From: Silurus meridionalis
Lineage: Eukaryota; Chordata; Actinopteri; Siluriformes; Siluridae
Direction of reading: 5' to 3'
Assembly: GCF_014805685.1 (NCBI RefSeq)
Contig: NC_060885.1
Coordinates: 16,058,632-16,122,631 of the forward strand
Length of the DNA: 64,000 nucleotides
Below the pieces are notes generated by a model. That model did no database searches, was not told the DNA's origin, and worked only from the letters and a program-made list of their open reading frames with translations. Positions within the stretch are counted from its first letter, which is position 1. The number at the start of each line of letters is the position of its first letter. Below are positions 1 to 15,196 of this stretch, piece by piece. Both the position numbers and the translations under genes were made by a program.

Positions 1-1
1 T

Positions 2-55
<54 letters not shown>

Positions 56-75
56 GAGAGATAGAGAGAGAGAGA
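1..75 (+). repeat. (GA)n microsatellite
   Basis: An interrupted GA tract (with aaag and ata breaks) at the window edge, so its full length is unknown. Confidence 0.95.
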
Positions 76-79
76 TCGT

Positions 80-561
80 CCCTCTCAGCTGCTCCAAATC
101 TTCGGTGCCATAACTCAAGCGCAAAGGGCCAGCACACATCAGCAGTAAGATATTTCATCTCTAAAAATCACCCGCTGCTTTTGCGCCCATATTTTTGGCC
201 TCGGCTGGACTTTTTCTCCTTTTTTGCAGGGGATCTGCGCAGCATGTGAGAAGGATAACGCTAAACTTATTTATATGTTCGGAGATACAAATCAGCTCTT
301 TCCTGTTTTGCGATTTATTCAGGTCTAGTTGGGTGTGTTAAAACGATAACAAGCCATTTTCACTTATACCAGAATAATTTGGTTGTTAGACTATTTGCTT
401 AAATGCGTTGTGTTTTAGTCCTAACGATCTAACGTTATTTAGGTCCATATCAATGTTTTTGCCTGACAATACCCTTCTATTAGAAGAGGGTCAGGCCTCG
501 CTCTACCAGACAATGAGCAGTGGAGGATGTGCAGCAGCTCTGCACTGATAGATGAAGATCT
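80..561. promoter_or_regulatory. CpG-containing patch, possible promoter or 5' exon of an unseen gene
   Basis: CpG dinucleotides are far denser here than in most of the window, and the patch sits beside a (GA)n tract. A GTAAGT at 562 could be a splice donor on the + strand; an ATG at 529 would then give a 12-codon start ending at that donor. No downstream exon joins to it. It could equally be the promoter of a gene running left out of the window. Both readings are weak. Confidence 0.2.
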
Positions 562-1190
562 GTAAGTAGTAGTTTTCTGCGATAGTCACGTTTGTTGCCT
601 GTTTTATTTTAAATTGTGTTTCCATGAAAAATACTCATTTATTTATTTACATCGAATGCGAAAATAAAAAAGACTCAATTGTTGGTGATTAATTTAATTA
701 TTTTTCCCTTCATTTATTTTCGTTTCAACCAAAACTACAATTTAACGTCAAGCCCCAGAATAACCAATCAAATTCAAGTTAAAATCCCACTTAAACGAAT
801 AAATCACACAACACAGTTAACAAATAATCATGCTGAGAATAAGCTGAAAAGTGCTGAAAAGTGCAGATCCGCTGTTAAATGCACCATGATACCAGGTGTA
901 GAAATCCACCAGGACTACCTCTATGGTGAAATGACTGCGCGTGCTCGCGTTGCCACGGATACAGAGTACGTAATGTGCGTAACGTATGACGCAATACATT
1001 TATACGCGAAGAGAAACCGGAAGAAAAAATTTGAAATTTGCTTGGTGGTAAAAAGCCTGCAGTGTGAAATACAGCCGCTGATTCAAAGAGTGTAATCTAC
1101 ACACGCTGTAAATTCCGTTTCAAATACAACTCATTACAAATGTAAAACGTAAACAGACATCAAAAACAACATATTAGAACATAGTCTATA
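562..1190. other. No gene recognised; CpG-rich tail
   Basis: A 138-codon open frame at 679-1095 shows no family resemblance. The part 930-1020 has several CpGs, including 'gcgcgtgctcgcgttgcc' and a 'tgacgcaat' half-CRE, and may belong with the CpG patch at 80-561. Confidence 0.4.
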
Positions 1191-1407
<217 letters not shown>

Positions 1408-4400
1408 ATTAGTGATATTCATTATGTTAATTATAACAATTAACAATTAACAATTAAATAAATAAGGCGAATTGAATAGAAAATAATTCAAAGTACATTT
1501 GGGAATATTTATAAAGCGAGGTCTAAAAACTAATGGAAATCTACAACACATGATACATTGAAATGTGTCATTATGTTATTGCCTTGTGGAAGGCTGGCTG
1601 GACAGGTTTATTATTTCAGTTATTCATTGCTTCCGAGCGTGAGCGATCAGATTTCACAGTCTATGTCAGATCTGTTCACCAAGTTTGGTTTTTTCTTTTT
1701 TTTTTGTTTCTCGAGACAATAAATCATCTATCCACACATCTGCTGCGATGGAGGTCTCCAATGGCTATTCTCGGAAACACGATTTTCACGTTTACCCTCG
1801 TTGCTTAATCTAACAGTGAGGGTGGTCGATCCAAGAAAATAAAATTATAATAATTATTATTATTATTAATATAATTCCTCCTCAGGACTCTGCCCAAAGT
1901 CTTTTTCGAAAATTCTTCTGCTTTTCTTGACCCGTACAGAAGCAAAAAAAACAACAACAAAAAACCACTGAAAGCAGAAGCAGAAAAATTACACGCAAAT
2001 TGTATAAGTTTCCAAGATCGAATTTGGACATGGATTTTTGAACCAATAAAATCAACAATGGTCCTTTATACACAGATGAATTCACAAACAGATAGGGAGC
2101 TTTGTCGGGGGTTTCTCAAATGTATTGAATCAGGCAGAAATCCACCATCTCACGACTTTATCAACGAGCATAAACAAAATCAGAGCTACAACTTAGACAA
2201 ACACACTCACTGCAAAAGACAATAAACATTATTTGCAAATATTGTAAATAATCTTTAAACACTGATGAATACTTCATGCAAATTCAGTGCATACATTTTA
2301 ATCATGCTCCTAAAATGTTTGGGGGCAAAAATAACGCAATTTAGAAATTCACACCTAAATTCAAAATCCCATGAATTTCTTTCTCTCAGTGAGACTACAG
2401 GTTATATAGCGACATAGCTCAGCTGTAGACACCAATGCTAGCTATGAATACAGTAAATAACAATGTGAGGTACTTTCAGCTATAGGTTCCTGTTTACACT
2501 TATATTACAGTCCACCTAAACAGAAGTTTTTTGAGTTCAATGATTAAATGGAAATATATATATATAAAATGAACTAGTCGTTAATATACTTCCTAAAACA
2601 GCAGTTTGCATTATTTATTACAAGAACCGCCACCAAAAGCCACATTTCCCTCTATAATAAAGCTAGCTAAGATAGGCTAGCCTTCTTTCTTCCATCCAAC
2701 TTACATTGTCCAACTAGCAAAAAGCTAAAAAATAAAAATAAAAAAAATGCACGATTAAAAAGATATTGCCTGCATAATATTCAATTTCGTTACCGAAAAG
2801 TCATTTTAAACTATCCAAGTTAATGATGAATGATATGAAATGTGAGAAACCCCGTCCTTACATTTGCAGCTAATTTCTTCAGAGTTCTAACGGTTTCCTC
2901 TTAATCAAAATTTCCAGAACGTGAGTCTAGACTCGGTGTGCCTGTTTCCTTTCAGGTCCGCGTCTCAATCCAAGCCTGCTGAGCGACCCCTTATCGACCC
3001 AGTCATATACCTGAGCAAATAAGCTGAACACAGTAACCAAGAGGCAACAATTTTGACACGTTTTGCAGCTAAACAAAACGTTAATCTAACCAAATTGTAA
3101 CCTTAAACATTGTCAGGTTGTTCTGCGAATTTGATTAGTCACGATTTAATATATAAATAATGAATAAACAAACATGCAAATACACAAGAATACACAAAGC
3201 TCATCACTGCTGGGGTGTATGAGAGTGTGTAGCCCATAGTATCTGCTCATATAACTACACATACTTTCTATTATATACATATTCAAGCAGTATTTTTAAA
3301 TATTGCTCATGTGATGCCATTTCTGACACTTGGATCATGGCCTGAATCTAAATGAGTTCTTGTACTGACTCTCTCATGCTGATGCCTTAATACCTTACAC
3401 AGATGTTTGTAATTAGGGAACTGATAGTGTCCACAAGACCTGCGCATGCAATGGACTGAATAATCATTAAAAGATAGGAATACCTTAAATGCAGTTGTAC
3501 CTGTTATCACATTTTGTTAACCAATTTAAAGTATTGTTTACTGGCAGACTATGCAGAACTCAAAAAAAAATTTTTTTACATTTTTTTTTATTAACCAATG
3601 AATTTTTTTTCCAGCCAGTGCTGTATCATATTAATGCAAACAAAATTACTAACCAAAATGTATCACTTTTATTTGACTTCTGTTGTAAAAGCTTATCTGA
3701 TGCATATGTAAATTCATTAGGATGTTTAAGTGCATGTGCAAACAACAAAGCACACACATTTAAAAGAGTACATAACAACAAGTAAACAACATGCCTTCTT
3801 TTCACTAAGTATGATCATTTCATATCAATAGATGTAGAACTATAAATGGTTAAATTCTGTATACCAGTCCCTGCATTTATTATTAACAGTAGCTTGGATA
3901 ACAGCCCATCTGAGGTGGATTAACATTTGGCAAGCACAGCATTGGCACCAACTGTTCTGTCATCCCCATGTAAATTACCTTCCACAAAAAAAGAAATACA
4001 AGGTCAATCTGATGTGATTAGAGCTTTTCTCTGAAAAGACAACTGCTTTATATTTCTTGTCTGCAGCAGTTATGCTGTAGCAGTATCATGATACACAAAT
4101 CCACACCATACAGAATTTCTCCATATAACAGTAATAAAATAATAACTAAAAGAAACAAAGAATGACAAAGTATATAACAAAAATATATCTAAACCTCTCC
4201 AATAGCATAATAATAGTATAACAAAATATTCACCTGCATTTTTTTATTTTATAATTTTTCTTATTTATTATTGTTATTTTTATACTACATATTATTTAAG
4301 GACTAGTTCTAACTTCAGTATAATACAGAGCTGATAGAGATTTAAGATATTATATGACAATTCCGCTGTTTTAATCACCAAGGAATTATACTTCAGATTT

Positions 4401-5206
4401 TCTCCAAATGTTCAGTTTATTGTTAAGTATTGTTAAGAATGTTTTATGAATTATGCTACATTTGGCCTGATTTTGGTTGCCCAGGACTAGCACCATCGGA
4501 ACACGTATATTGCCGCCTTTTCAAGGTGCCCTGTGCAGTGCCCTGGTTTTATAGCCTGATGCAGAACCTATGTTCTGCTCCATCCACCATAGAAGCACAC
4601 AAGGTTTTTCCCATGGCCTCTGGGACAACAACGTCTAATGTAACGCCAGATGAAACTCCAAATTGAGCGGCTTTGTGGGCCACAGTGGTTGCAGTGGAAA
4701 AGGCTCTGGGTGGTTAATCTGTAGGGCGAGTGCTCAGCACACAAGCTTGCACATCAATTAGGTGAGTAATGGATGTAGTGTTGGCACAGGACCCGGGTGA
4801 AACCAGAGCTGACAACTAGCTGAAATCAGATCATGAAGCTGGGGTCTGTGCAAAACTGTGTTTGGTTGAGAGGGGGGAACATGAAACAGAATGCCTCCAT
4901 GCACCCATTACAAGAAGTGTTTTGGGTGGAGAGGAGCTTGAGTGAGATGTGGGCCACGATGGACCCAGTGACATTTCACTCTAATTGCAGTCTGGCTTCG
5001 ACTGAGGTTAAAAAATGACTTAAAAAACGAAAACTGAGTTTGAGAACTACTTCACACAAGTAGAAGTGGCCACCTTGATAGATATACCTAATCTGCACAA
5101 AAGCATTCTTATAATGTAATGTTATAAGAATCACATTTTCTTTGCATTTGCTTACATTTATTTAAGAAGCATATGACATCCGGTAATTCCCTAAACTACA
5201 ATAAAC

Positions 5207-5208
<2 letters not shown>
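1408..5208. other. Intergenic, AT-rich; no gene seen
   Basis: The stretch has short open frames only and no splice-consistent coding exons. A small (ATT)n run lies near 1845-1870. The part 4480-5030 is less AT-rich and includes a 78-codon frame at 4430-4666 without recognisable homology. Confidence 0.6.

Positions 5209-5281
<73 letters not shown>
5209..5281 (+). repeat. (AT)n microsatellite
   Basis: A pure AT tract of about 72 bases directly abutting the left end of the MITE-like element. Confidence 0.97.
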
Positions 5282-5697
<416 letters not shown>

Positions 5698-5699
5698 TT

Positions 5700-6734
5700 T
5701 TTATATTCTTATATTCTTACATACACGTATATATATTCTTAAAATATACACCAAGTAAGTTTATCTTAAACATCTATTTGTCTGTCCATTTACGCTCAAT
5801 AACCAGAAGCAGTACAGGAAATCTATCAACACAGTGAGGTTTCAGAGCTGCAAGAGAGAAGGTACTGAGATAACAAGTAGCTCATAGTAAGACACAGAGC
5901 TTTATTGCCTCTCATTCTCTGACAGCACGTTTCGAATGTCACAGCCTGAAGATGTCCTGAGGCACAGGTGAGAAATAGACCCATGTCAGAGGAAAGATAT
6001 TGAGAGGACAAAGTGTGTCAGATATGCACCTGAGGTTAGCAGTCATGGCCCAAGTCCAGTCTTTGCAGCTGAACAGCACAGAGAGCCCCCATGACCAGAG
6101 GCAGACAGAAAAGAGCGACGACCCATCTCTCTGCCCTGATTGCCTTATTAAAGATATCCAAAGTCGCAGATGACATATGCTGTCAATGATACTATTACAA
6201 GACCTATATTTTATAATAGCAACATTCACTGTTAACCTTTGCCCTGCTCCATAGTTGCTACTAAAAAGGATTGCAACAGGGGTGGGTTTTCTGTAAAATC
6301 ATTCCAATATGACAGCATTATTGGTTATAAATTTATTATAACATTTTACAGCATATTTCTGTTAAAGAGCTGAATCACAGAGTCAAGCAGCACCACTGTC
6401 ACTGTCTGTGCATAACAGACAACAGACTGTGTTTGCAGGATGTATTTTCTTCAAAAGTGGGACTTCCAATATATATTAGGTTACTTATACTAAATTACTA
6501 TATATAATTAACAGTTAGCTGTTATTTTATTTTTATGAAAACAGTTTGTTACATTTGTCCTTTAGAAACGAGCAACTTTTTAATGCTTGAAAATGGTAGT
6601 TAGGTATTATACTTATTATCATTAGCTGGTTATTTGGTTAGTTAATGAGGTGTTTTTTAGGAGATTTTCACATTTTTAAACCTATGTGACTTTAGTGATT
6701 ACCAACAATTGTTTGATCAGAATGAATATATTTA
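5700..6734. other. Intergenic; no gene seen
   Basis: A 96-codon minus-strand frame at 5939-6229 matches nothing I know. The sequence is otherwise unremarkable and becomes AT-rich towards the repeat at 6735. Confidence 0.5.
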
Positions 6735-7190
6735 ATTCAAGTTCAAGTTCAAGTTTATTTCTATAGTGCTTTTCACAACGGACTTTGTCTCAAAGCAGCT
6801 TTACAGGTTTGAAGAGTTAAGGTGAACGATGTGTGTTTATCCCTGATGAGCAGCCATGGCGACTGTGGCAAGCAAAAACTCCCTTAGATGTCATGAGGAA
6901 GAAACTTCGAGAGAAACCAGACTCAAAAGGGGAACCTCATCCTCATTTGGGTGATATCAAGAGTGTGATTATAGTCTTTTAACAATACAGAACACTGGAG
7001 AGTGAGAACTAACATAAACACCAGAGTGTGTGATTATGAGTATTGTCCTTTCTACAGTCTTATACAGTCATTTGAGATTATGGAACCAGGAGTTACTGAG
7101 CAACTCATAAAATAGCTTAACATTTGCGATCATCATAGATCCAACACCAGCAGTAGACCTGTACAGTAACATAAATGGTAAGTCAATTAT
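6735..7190 (+). mobile_element. Interspersed repeat common in otophysan fish
   Basis: It begins with 'gtttatttctatagtgcttt' and 'ttgtctcaaagcagctttac' and continues with 'gatgagcagccatggcgact', 'caagcaaaaactccct', 'aaccagactcaaaagggga' and 'catcctcatttgggtgata'. This string of landmarks is familiar from a high-copy repeat in catfish and characins. The right part (tacagtcttatacagtcatt, gatccaacaccagcag) fits the same element. Ends are approximate. This copy is one reason for guessing an otophysan host. Confidence 0.65.
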
Positions 7191-8127
7191 AATTGCAAAC
7201 CCCTGTATAAAGCAAAGCAAAATTCTGTACATATAATTAAATTAACAAACTAACTCACTAACAAATGAATAAATACAGGGAGCCTTATTACAATACAGAA
7301 TTTTGAATGATAGTAAAACAATTCACACTAAATCAGTGAAAAATGTTGTGTATGCATAAATATGAAGCATTATGAAGTATAAATAATCAGTCATTTTTCA
7401 AGCTTAAGCGTAGCCACCATATAAAAACTACAAGCAATTGTGATAACAAGAAAAGATTAGGTAAATTATCAGACAATAAAACCATAAAATGAAAATAATA
7501 GAGTCTGTAGACAACAATTAAAGCACAGTCAATATCTTACTTCTTAATCATGCTGGAAAACACTGTGCTCCTTGTTTCAAAATAAAATCTGAAAGATGAT
7601 GGCGGCAGCAGTCACATTTGGCTGCATCTGGCTATCAGAGCTAATTTGGGTGTACAGATAACACTCCTACAAGCAAATCCAGTGAGTGTGACTGCTGCTG
7701 TGTTAACGAATGCCTGCTGACAATAGGACAGAAATATTCCTCCCCGACTGCGAATCCTTTCTTACCAAATGAACGTCATGCTTCACCTGCTTTACCGAGA
7801 GCATTCCCAAAAGTAAACTAGCACATAAATAACAAAACACTGAAAGTTTTACAAAACAACACTAGCAGAGCCTTCGGTTCTCATTATAACTTAGTCTGTG
7901 GCACCCAGCTGTCAACCCTGTAGTTTTTATTCAACACTATCTTTCACTTACATAACATGTATTTGCTGCTTATCTGCAGCTTTAGAACAGCAGCAAAAAC
8001 AGAGTGTGAAAACAACACTACACACACAACACACTGAACAGCAGAGGAGATTTGCAGGCGCTTGCACAGACTCCACTATCAATCATGGATGAGGAGGTGA
8101 GTGTAAAAAGATCGATGTACAGCAAAG
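7191..8127. other. Intergenic; mixed-composition block at 7560-7820
   Basis: The first part is AT-rich. At 7560-7820 the sequence is more complex (gatggcggcagcagtcac, ctcctacaagcaaatcc) and could be a non-coding element; there is no coding evidence. Confidence 0.35.
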
Positions 8128-8142
8128 GGAGAGAAAGAGCGA

Positions 8143-8188
<46 letters not shown>
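8128..8188 (+). repeat. (GA)n microsatellite
   Basis: Impure GA from 8128, pure from 8146. It is paired with an inverted (CT)n 180 bases downstream. Confidence 0.95.
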
Positions 8189-8191
<3 letters not shown>

Positions 8192-8365
8192 CAAGCAAGA
8201 GAATCATCGCTCACCTGTTATAATTAGCCCTGGCCCTTTCACAGGATTAATTACCGCAAGATTTTTCACTTTCCTGATTAGACCACATGGGATAGCTAGA
8301 AGCAGTGATATAACTATGGGTGAATAAAGAGAAAAGAGCAAAAGAAAAGGACAGGACAGAGATAT

Positions 8366-8366
<1 letters not shown>

Positions 8367-8402
<36 letters not shown>
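8367..8402 (+). repeat. (CT)n microsatellite
   Basis: A pure CT run, opposite in sense to the GA run at 8128-8188. Confidence 0.95.
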
Positions 8403-8403
<1 letters not shown>

Positions 8404-9357
8404 CATGGATAACATCGCACTTTGCTTTTGCTTTCTCTTCCACTTTCTCTGTTGACCCTAGTGACTCTCGTTTCAGGCCTTACCCACAACTGGCTCAGAT
8501 GGGATTGCTCTATCTACCTAAGATTTATGGAGTGACCTCTTTGTGTCAAAGACTGTTCACTCGTCTCTCTCTCGCTCTTTCTCTCTCAGAGGTGCGATTG
8601 GCTCTGTCTGCTAGCTGCTTCACAGTATGAGACACAAAAAGACACACGACAGAGTACCTAGGCAATAAAAGAAGGAAAGTAGCAGACATAAAACAAAATA
8701 GAAGGGAAAAATAGAGAGATAGTGGTAAAATGGCTGATGAATGTCTTTACCTGGGTGGCTAAAATAGGAAAGGAGGACGGATGGACCTTGGGTGGTGCGA
8801 GGGGAAAGCTTGTGTTATGATTGATGGTGAGGAGCCGGGTGTGTCTGGATCAATGCTGTGAGCTCTGTAGTGTGGAACAGGTGAGGGAAGATGAGAAATG
8901 GGGATTGGCGGTCTGGCCTTGCACTTGGATTTGCCATTTCAAAGCATACTAATGATCATTCTCACAAACACACCCAACAAAAAAAAAAACAGAGGCCTGA
9001 ATCATCCTTGAGTTTATCTGGCCTATCATAGCCACTTGAGCATGGCTAATTCTGTTGCCCTCTCCTCACCCTTTCCCTCATAGACACACTAAGGTTAACT
9101 CCCAAAGCTCAAGAGCTGGAGTTAACTTGATATATTCATTAGCTGTGAGCAATGCCCCTGGATGGCTCCAGCAGCTGCTTGTCTCTTTGTGCGATTTGAA
9201 CGGAGTGAGAGGAGTCTGATTGAGCAGCAGCAGTAATCTCTTACTGACAGACAGGCAACCATCCACTCGCTCATTCCCTCATCTGCTTTGAGATGTCAGA
9301 CAGGGAGAAATGCTGAATAATGCGGTTATCCATGGACCAGCCCAACAGTGCTGTCAC
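8403..9357. other. Intergenic; no gene seen
   Basis: The stretch is moderately GC-balanced with a second short CT-rich piece at 8560-8590. It has no exon-like structure. Confidence 0.5.
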
Positions 9358-9374
9358 CACACATACACACACAT

Positions 9375-9446
<72 letters not shown>

Positions 9447-9450
9447 ACAC
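9358..9450 (+). repeat. (CA)n microsatellite
   Basis: About 90 bases of CA with rare interruptions (atac, atgc). Confidence 0.97.
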
Positions 9451-9623
9451 AATTTCAATTAACTGGCCAAGCCAGGAAAAGAGAAAAACACAGCTGAAGG
9501 TTGTAAAAAGTGTGAAATAGAGTAATAGAGAAAGAAAGCTGGAATGAAGTTGTGCATAGAGAATGCTGAAGAGAAAGATAATGGAGTGAAAGTGATAAAA
9601 AAAGGAAGCAGTATGAGTAGGAG

Positions 9624-9628
<5 letters not shown>

Positions 9629-9659
<31 letters not shown>
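9629..9659 (+). repeat. (GA)n microsatellite
   Basis: A pure run of about 31 bases. Confidence 0.95.
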
Positions 9660-9662
<3 letters not shown>

Positions 9663-9909
9663 GAAGATGTACGCCTCAGTGGCCTGTCACATACAGCAGA
9701 TGTTGCTGCCTATTGAGCTGTTAATTTAACGGAAGTTTATTGAATAGTAATTAGGTGGAGCTCGCTTACCATCATAGAGAGAGGCCCTGACTGCGAGCAA
9801 AACTCTACTGTCCTCTTATACACACTCTCCCTCACTCAATTCACCCCCTGCACTCCATTTCCCAAAGATTTCACTATCACTGCAACATCTGCACCACAAG
9901 AATTTATAC

Positions 9910-12470
<2,561 letters not shown>

Positions 12471-12518
12471 AATATATATATATATATATTTTTATAATAT
12501 ATATTATATATATAAATA
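12471..12518 (+). repeat. Imperfect (AT)n tract
   Basis: A run of AT units broken by tttt and taatat, preceded by a poly-T. Confidence 0.9.
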
Positions 12519-12582
12519 CATATGCATATGCTGACGTGTCAGATTTATCTTCCATTCCCAGTCTAGCTGACTAGCTCAATTC

Positions 12583-12602
12583 TACTGCCCCCTTGTGTAT
12601 GG
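12583..12602 (-). promoter_or_regulatory. CTCF-like motif
   Basis: On the minus strand this reads CCATACACAAGGGGGCAGTA, close to the vertebrate CTCF core (CCACNAGGGGGCRC). Binding is inferred from sequence only. Confidence 0.4.
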
Positions 12603-13292
12603 ATATGGAGCAGTAATGCTTTGCGTATGGCTAAACAATATCTACTATCTGGAATGCAGAATAGAAAACACCATTTATTAATTTATTTTGTCTCTATACC
12701 TAAAAAAATATATAGTCTAGAAATTTTAATAAGTAATACTGGAAAGTACAAAATGAGTTCCTTTATATTATGTAAAATGATTAACTAAATTTTTAGTTTT
12801 ATGCAAACAATAAACTTAGAAATCAACCTAAATAATCATGTAAGCAGAAGAATTTAGTTAAAATGTGACATTGAGTTGATATACTTAAATGTCAGCTGAG
12901 TGTTAAGTGTCTTTTAGCTGGGAGAATCTTTTCCTCTGCATCACTGGGGAGCTGAGGAAAGTACAATGGCCTCTTCCTTTCACACCTGAACTGCTTGTAA
13001 TGAATCACTGGCCAACACAATATCCACTCCCCTGAAAGTAGGAGAGAGGCCCTTGAGCTTTAAAGCAGCATCCATCTGCACATAAGTCTCCTCCTGCCAC
13101 CTCAACTGCAGCGAGTAAAACAAATGCAGTGGGTCATCACTGCCAGTCGTGCTTTAAGGGCTCAACGAGAAATGACTCCACGTCCCCTTGCTCCCTCTAC
13201 CCGGTGGGCATAGCACAATTTCAATCCCTCTGTTCTGCCCTCTTTAACACTCTCTCTTTCTTTTTCTTTCTTACTTCCATTCCTTCTCTCTT

Positions 13293-13293
<1 letters not shown>

Positions 13294-13338
<45 letters not shown>
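13294..13338 (+). repeat. (TC)n microsatellite
   Basis: A pure TC run within a pyrimidine-rich stretch from about 13240 to 13365. Confidence 0.95.
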
Positions 13339-13340
<2 letters not shown>

Positions 13341-13418
13341 TATGTCTGTCTGTCTCTCTCTATCTGCAGTGGATCCCAAGCAAGAAATCACTCCCATTCA
13401 GCCAAGGACACAAACTCA

Positions 13419-13420
<2 letters not shown>

Positions 13421-13517
<97 letters not shown>

Positions 13518-13523
13518 CACACG
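13421..13523 (+). repeat. (TC)n(AC)n compound microsatellite
   Basis: TC units to about 13462, then AC units with two GC interruptions. It gives long artefactual open frames. Confidence 0.96.
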
Positions 13524-14786
13524 CAAGCACACTCTCAATATAAATATCTCCAGAGCTCTGGATAGCTGTGAGATTTATTCTGCTGCCAAGCCAGCAGAAA
13601 ATTGACTTGTTTCATGGAGGCAGGCTATTGACACACTACCGTTGGGAGAGTTAGGGAAGGAGAGAGAGAGCAAGAGCAAGAGGGTGAGAGAGCACAAGTT
13701 AGAGAACGGCAGAGAACCAAGAGCAGCTTTTCTCCATTACAAGATAATGTAATCAGCAGTGTGGGAAATGGCTATGAGTAAAATGGTACAGCTGACATTT
13801 ATATAAGAGGATATTGATGACATAAGCTGAGAAGGCAGGCGTCCTCCCCTCTGCTCCTGTGGATTGATAAAGAAGCTCATTTAGCCAGTATATCATTCTT
13901 TTCCCCAGAAGAGCAGAGGGAAACTGCTGGGCCCGAAGCGAAGCGCAATGGCGGGGGTAGACAGGGATAGACAGCAGATAAATAGGCACAGATTTGAGCC
14001 TAACCTTTTCAGGCAAAGCAGGCAGACCAACAAAATACAGCATCTTCCCTCCGTTAGTGCTTGGAGGCAACAGATTACACGGGTGATATACAACAAAAGA
14101 CTTTGATACTCTCTAATCCTGATAGCTTTTTGCTTGAGTATTACGAAAAGGTTTTAAAGTAAAAAAAAAATAGAACGGTCTGAAGGAAGCTCTCTCTGTC
14201 TTCCCTAGCAAAGTCTGAAAGAAGAGCTAGGAGCCCAGGGAGAGGGAAAAGATGGTGAGGTGTGCATGAATTTCTGCTTGTATCAGCATTCACACAGGCA
14301 AGAGTACAAAAGAGAGGGAATATAATTTAGTCTGGGTTTAGCTGAAGGCCCATGTCAGCCCTTAACAGCGATCATAGATGATCATCTGAGAGGAGGTATT
14401 CTCATCCATCTAATTATGTTGATTAAGCCTGTGGAGAATCACAATAGTTAACGTCAGACATTTTCAAAGCTTAGACCAGAAAGCTGTTATACAAACTCTA
14501 AATTAGTGTACTGCTTCCTGTTGGCTCCTTTTCCTGGCGGTGCTGTTAAAATTCTCATGTATTTACTAGATCATACAACTCTTCGGCACGCTTGAAGTCG
14601 TGTTTAGTAGCAGCCCTTGGAGAATTTCAGTAGAGCTCCACAGTACGTGGTCTTAGAACTTACCATGACTAGCGAACACAGTAAGTTTCTTAAATTCATG
14701 GCTTGTAATGTCTCTACTGAGCAGCAGGAATTCTATCACCTGCATATCAGCTCTAACATAGGCCTATAAAGAATATGGAAGTTATG

Positions 14787-14826
14787 ACAGTATAATTATA
14801 CTGTACGTTTTAAAGCGTACAGTATA
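14787..14826. repeat. Palindrome plus nested hairpin (ACAGTATA-based)
   Basis: ACAGTATAATTATACTGT (14787-14804) is a perfect palindrome. Its right half also pairs with 14816-14826: TATACTGTACG and CGTACAGTATA, 11-base arms with an 8-base loop. The same 8-mer thus appears in three alternating orientations within 40 bases. Confidence 0.85.
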
Positions 14827-15178
14827 AAGATAAAGACATAAGAAAAAAATTAAGACGGCAGGGAATTCATTTGTACATATGACAATGCCTTTAATAGCAA
14901 ATTTATGAAATGTTATTACCCTAGAAGGACAAAAACATTTTATTTTCATTAATTTTCAAGTTAATGTATTATAAATGTTTAAAAACTTATTTGTCCATCG
15001 CCGACTTCACTTTAAAATATTGATAAATGTATGTATGTACTACCAATCTAATTTTTCTTAATTGGTTATTGACCGCTGACTTCTAGCATTGCTCACAAAA
15101 CTGCTAATGTCTTCGATTATCAAATTATGTATTTTAGTATATAAATAAATTGATGACTTAAGGCCTGTAAATAGTTTA

Positions 15179-15196
15179 GCTCACCAGAGGGTGCTG
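15179..15196 (+). promoter_or_regulatory. CTCF-like motif
   Basis: CTCACCAGAGGGTGCTG fits the CTCF core (CCACCAGRGGGYGC). Occupancy is inferred. Confidence 0.35.

Noticed and set aside
679..1095. 138-codon open frame on the + strand
   Set aside because: No family motif, no splice context and an unbiased composition; chance frame near a CpG patch.
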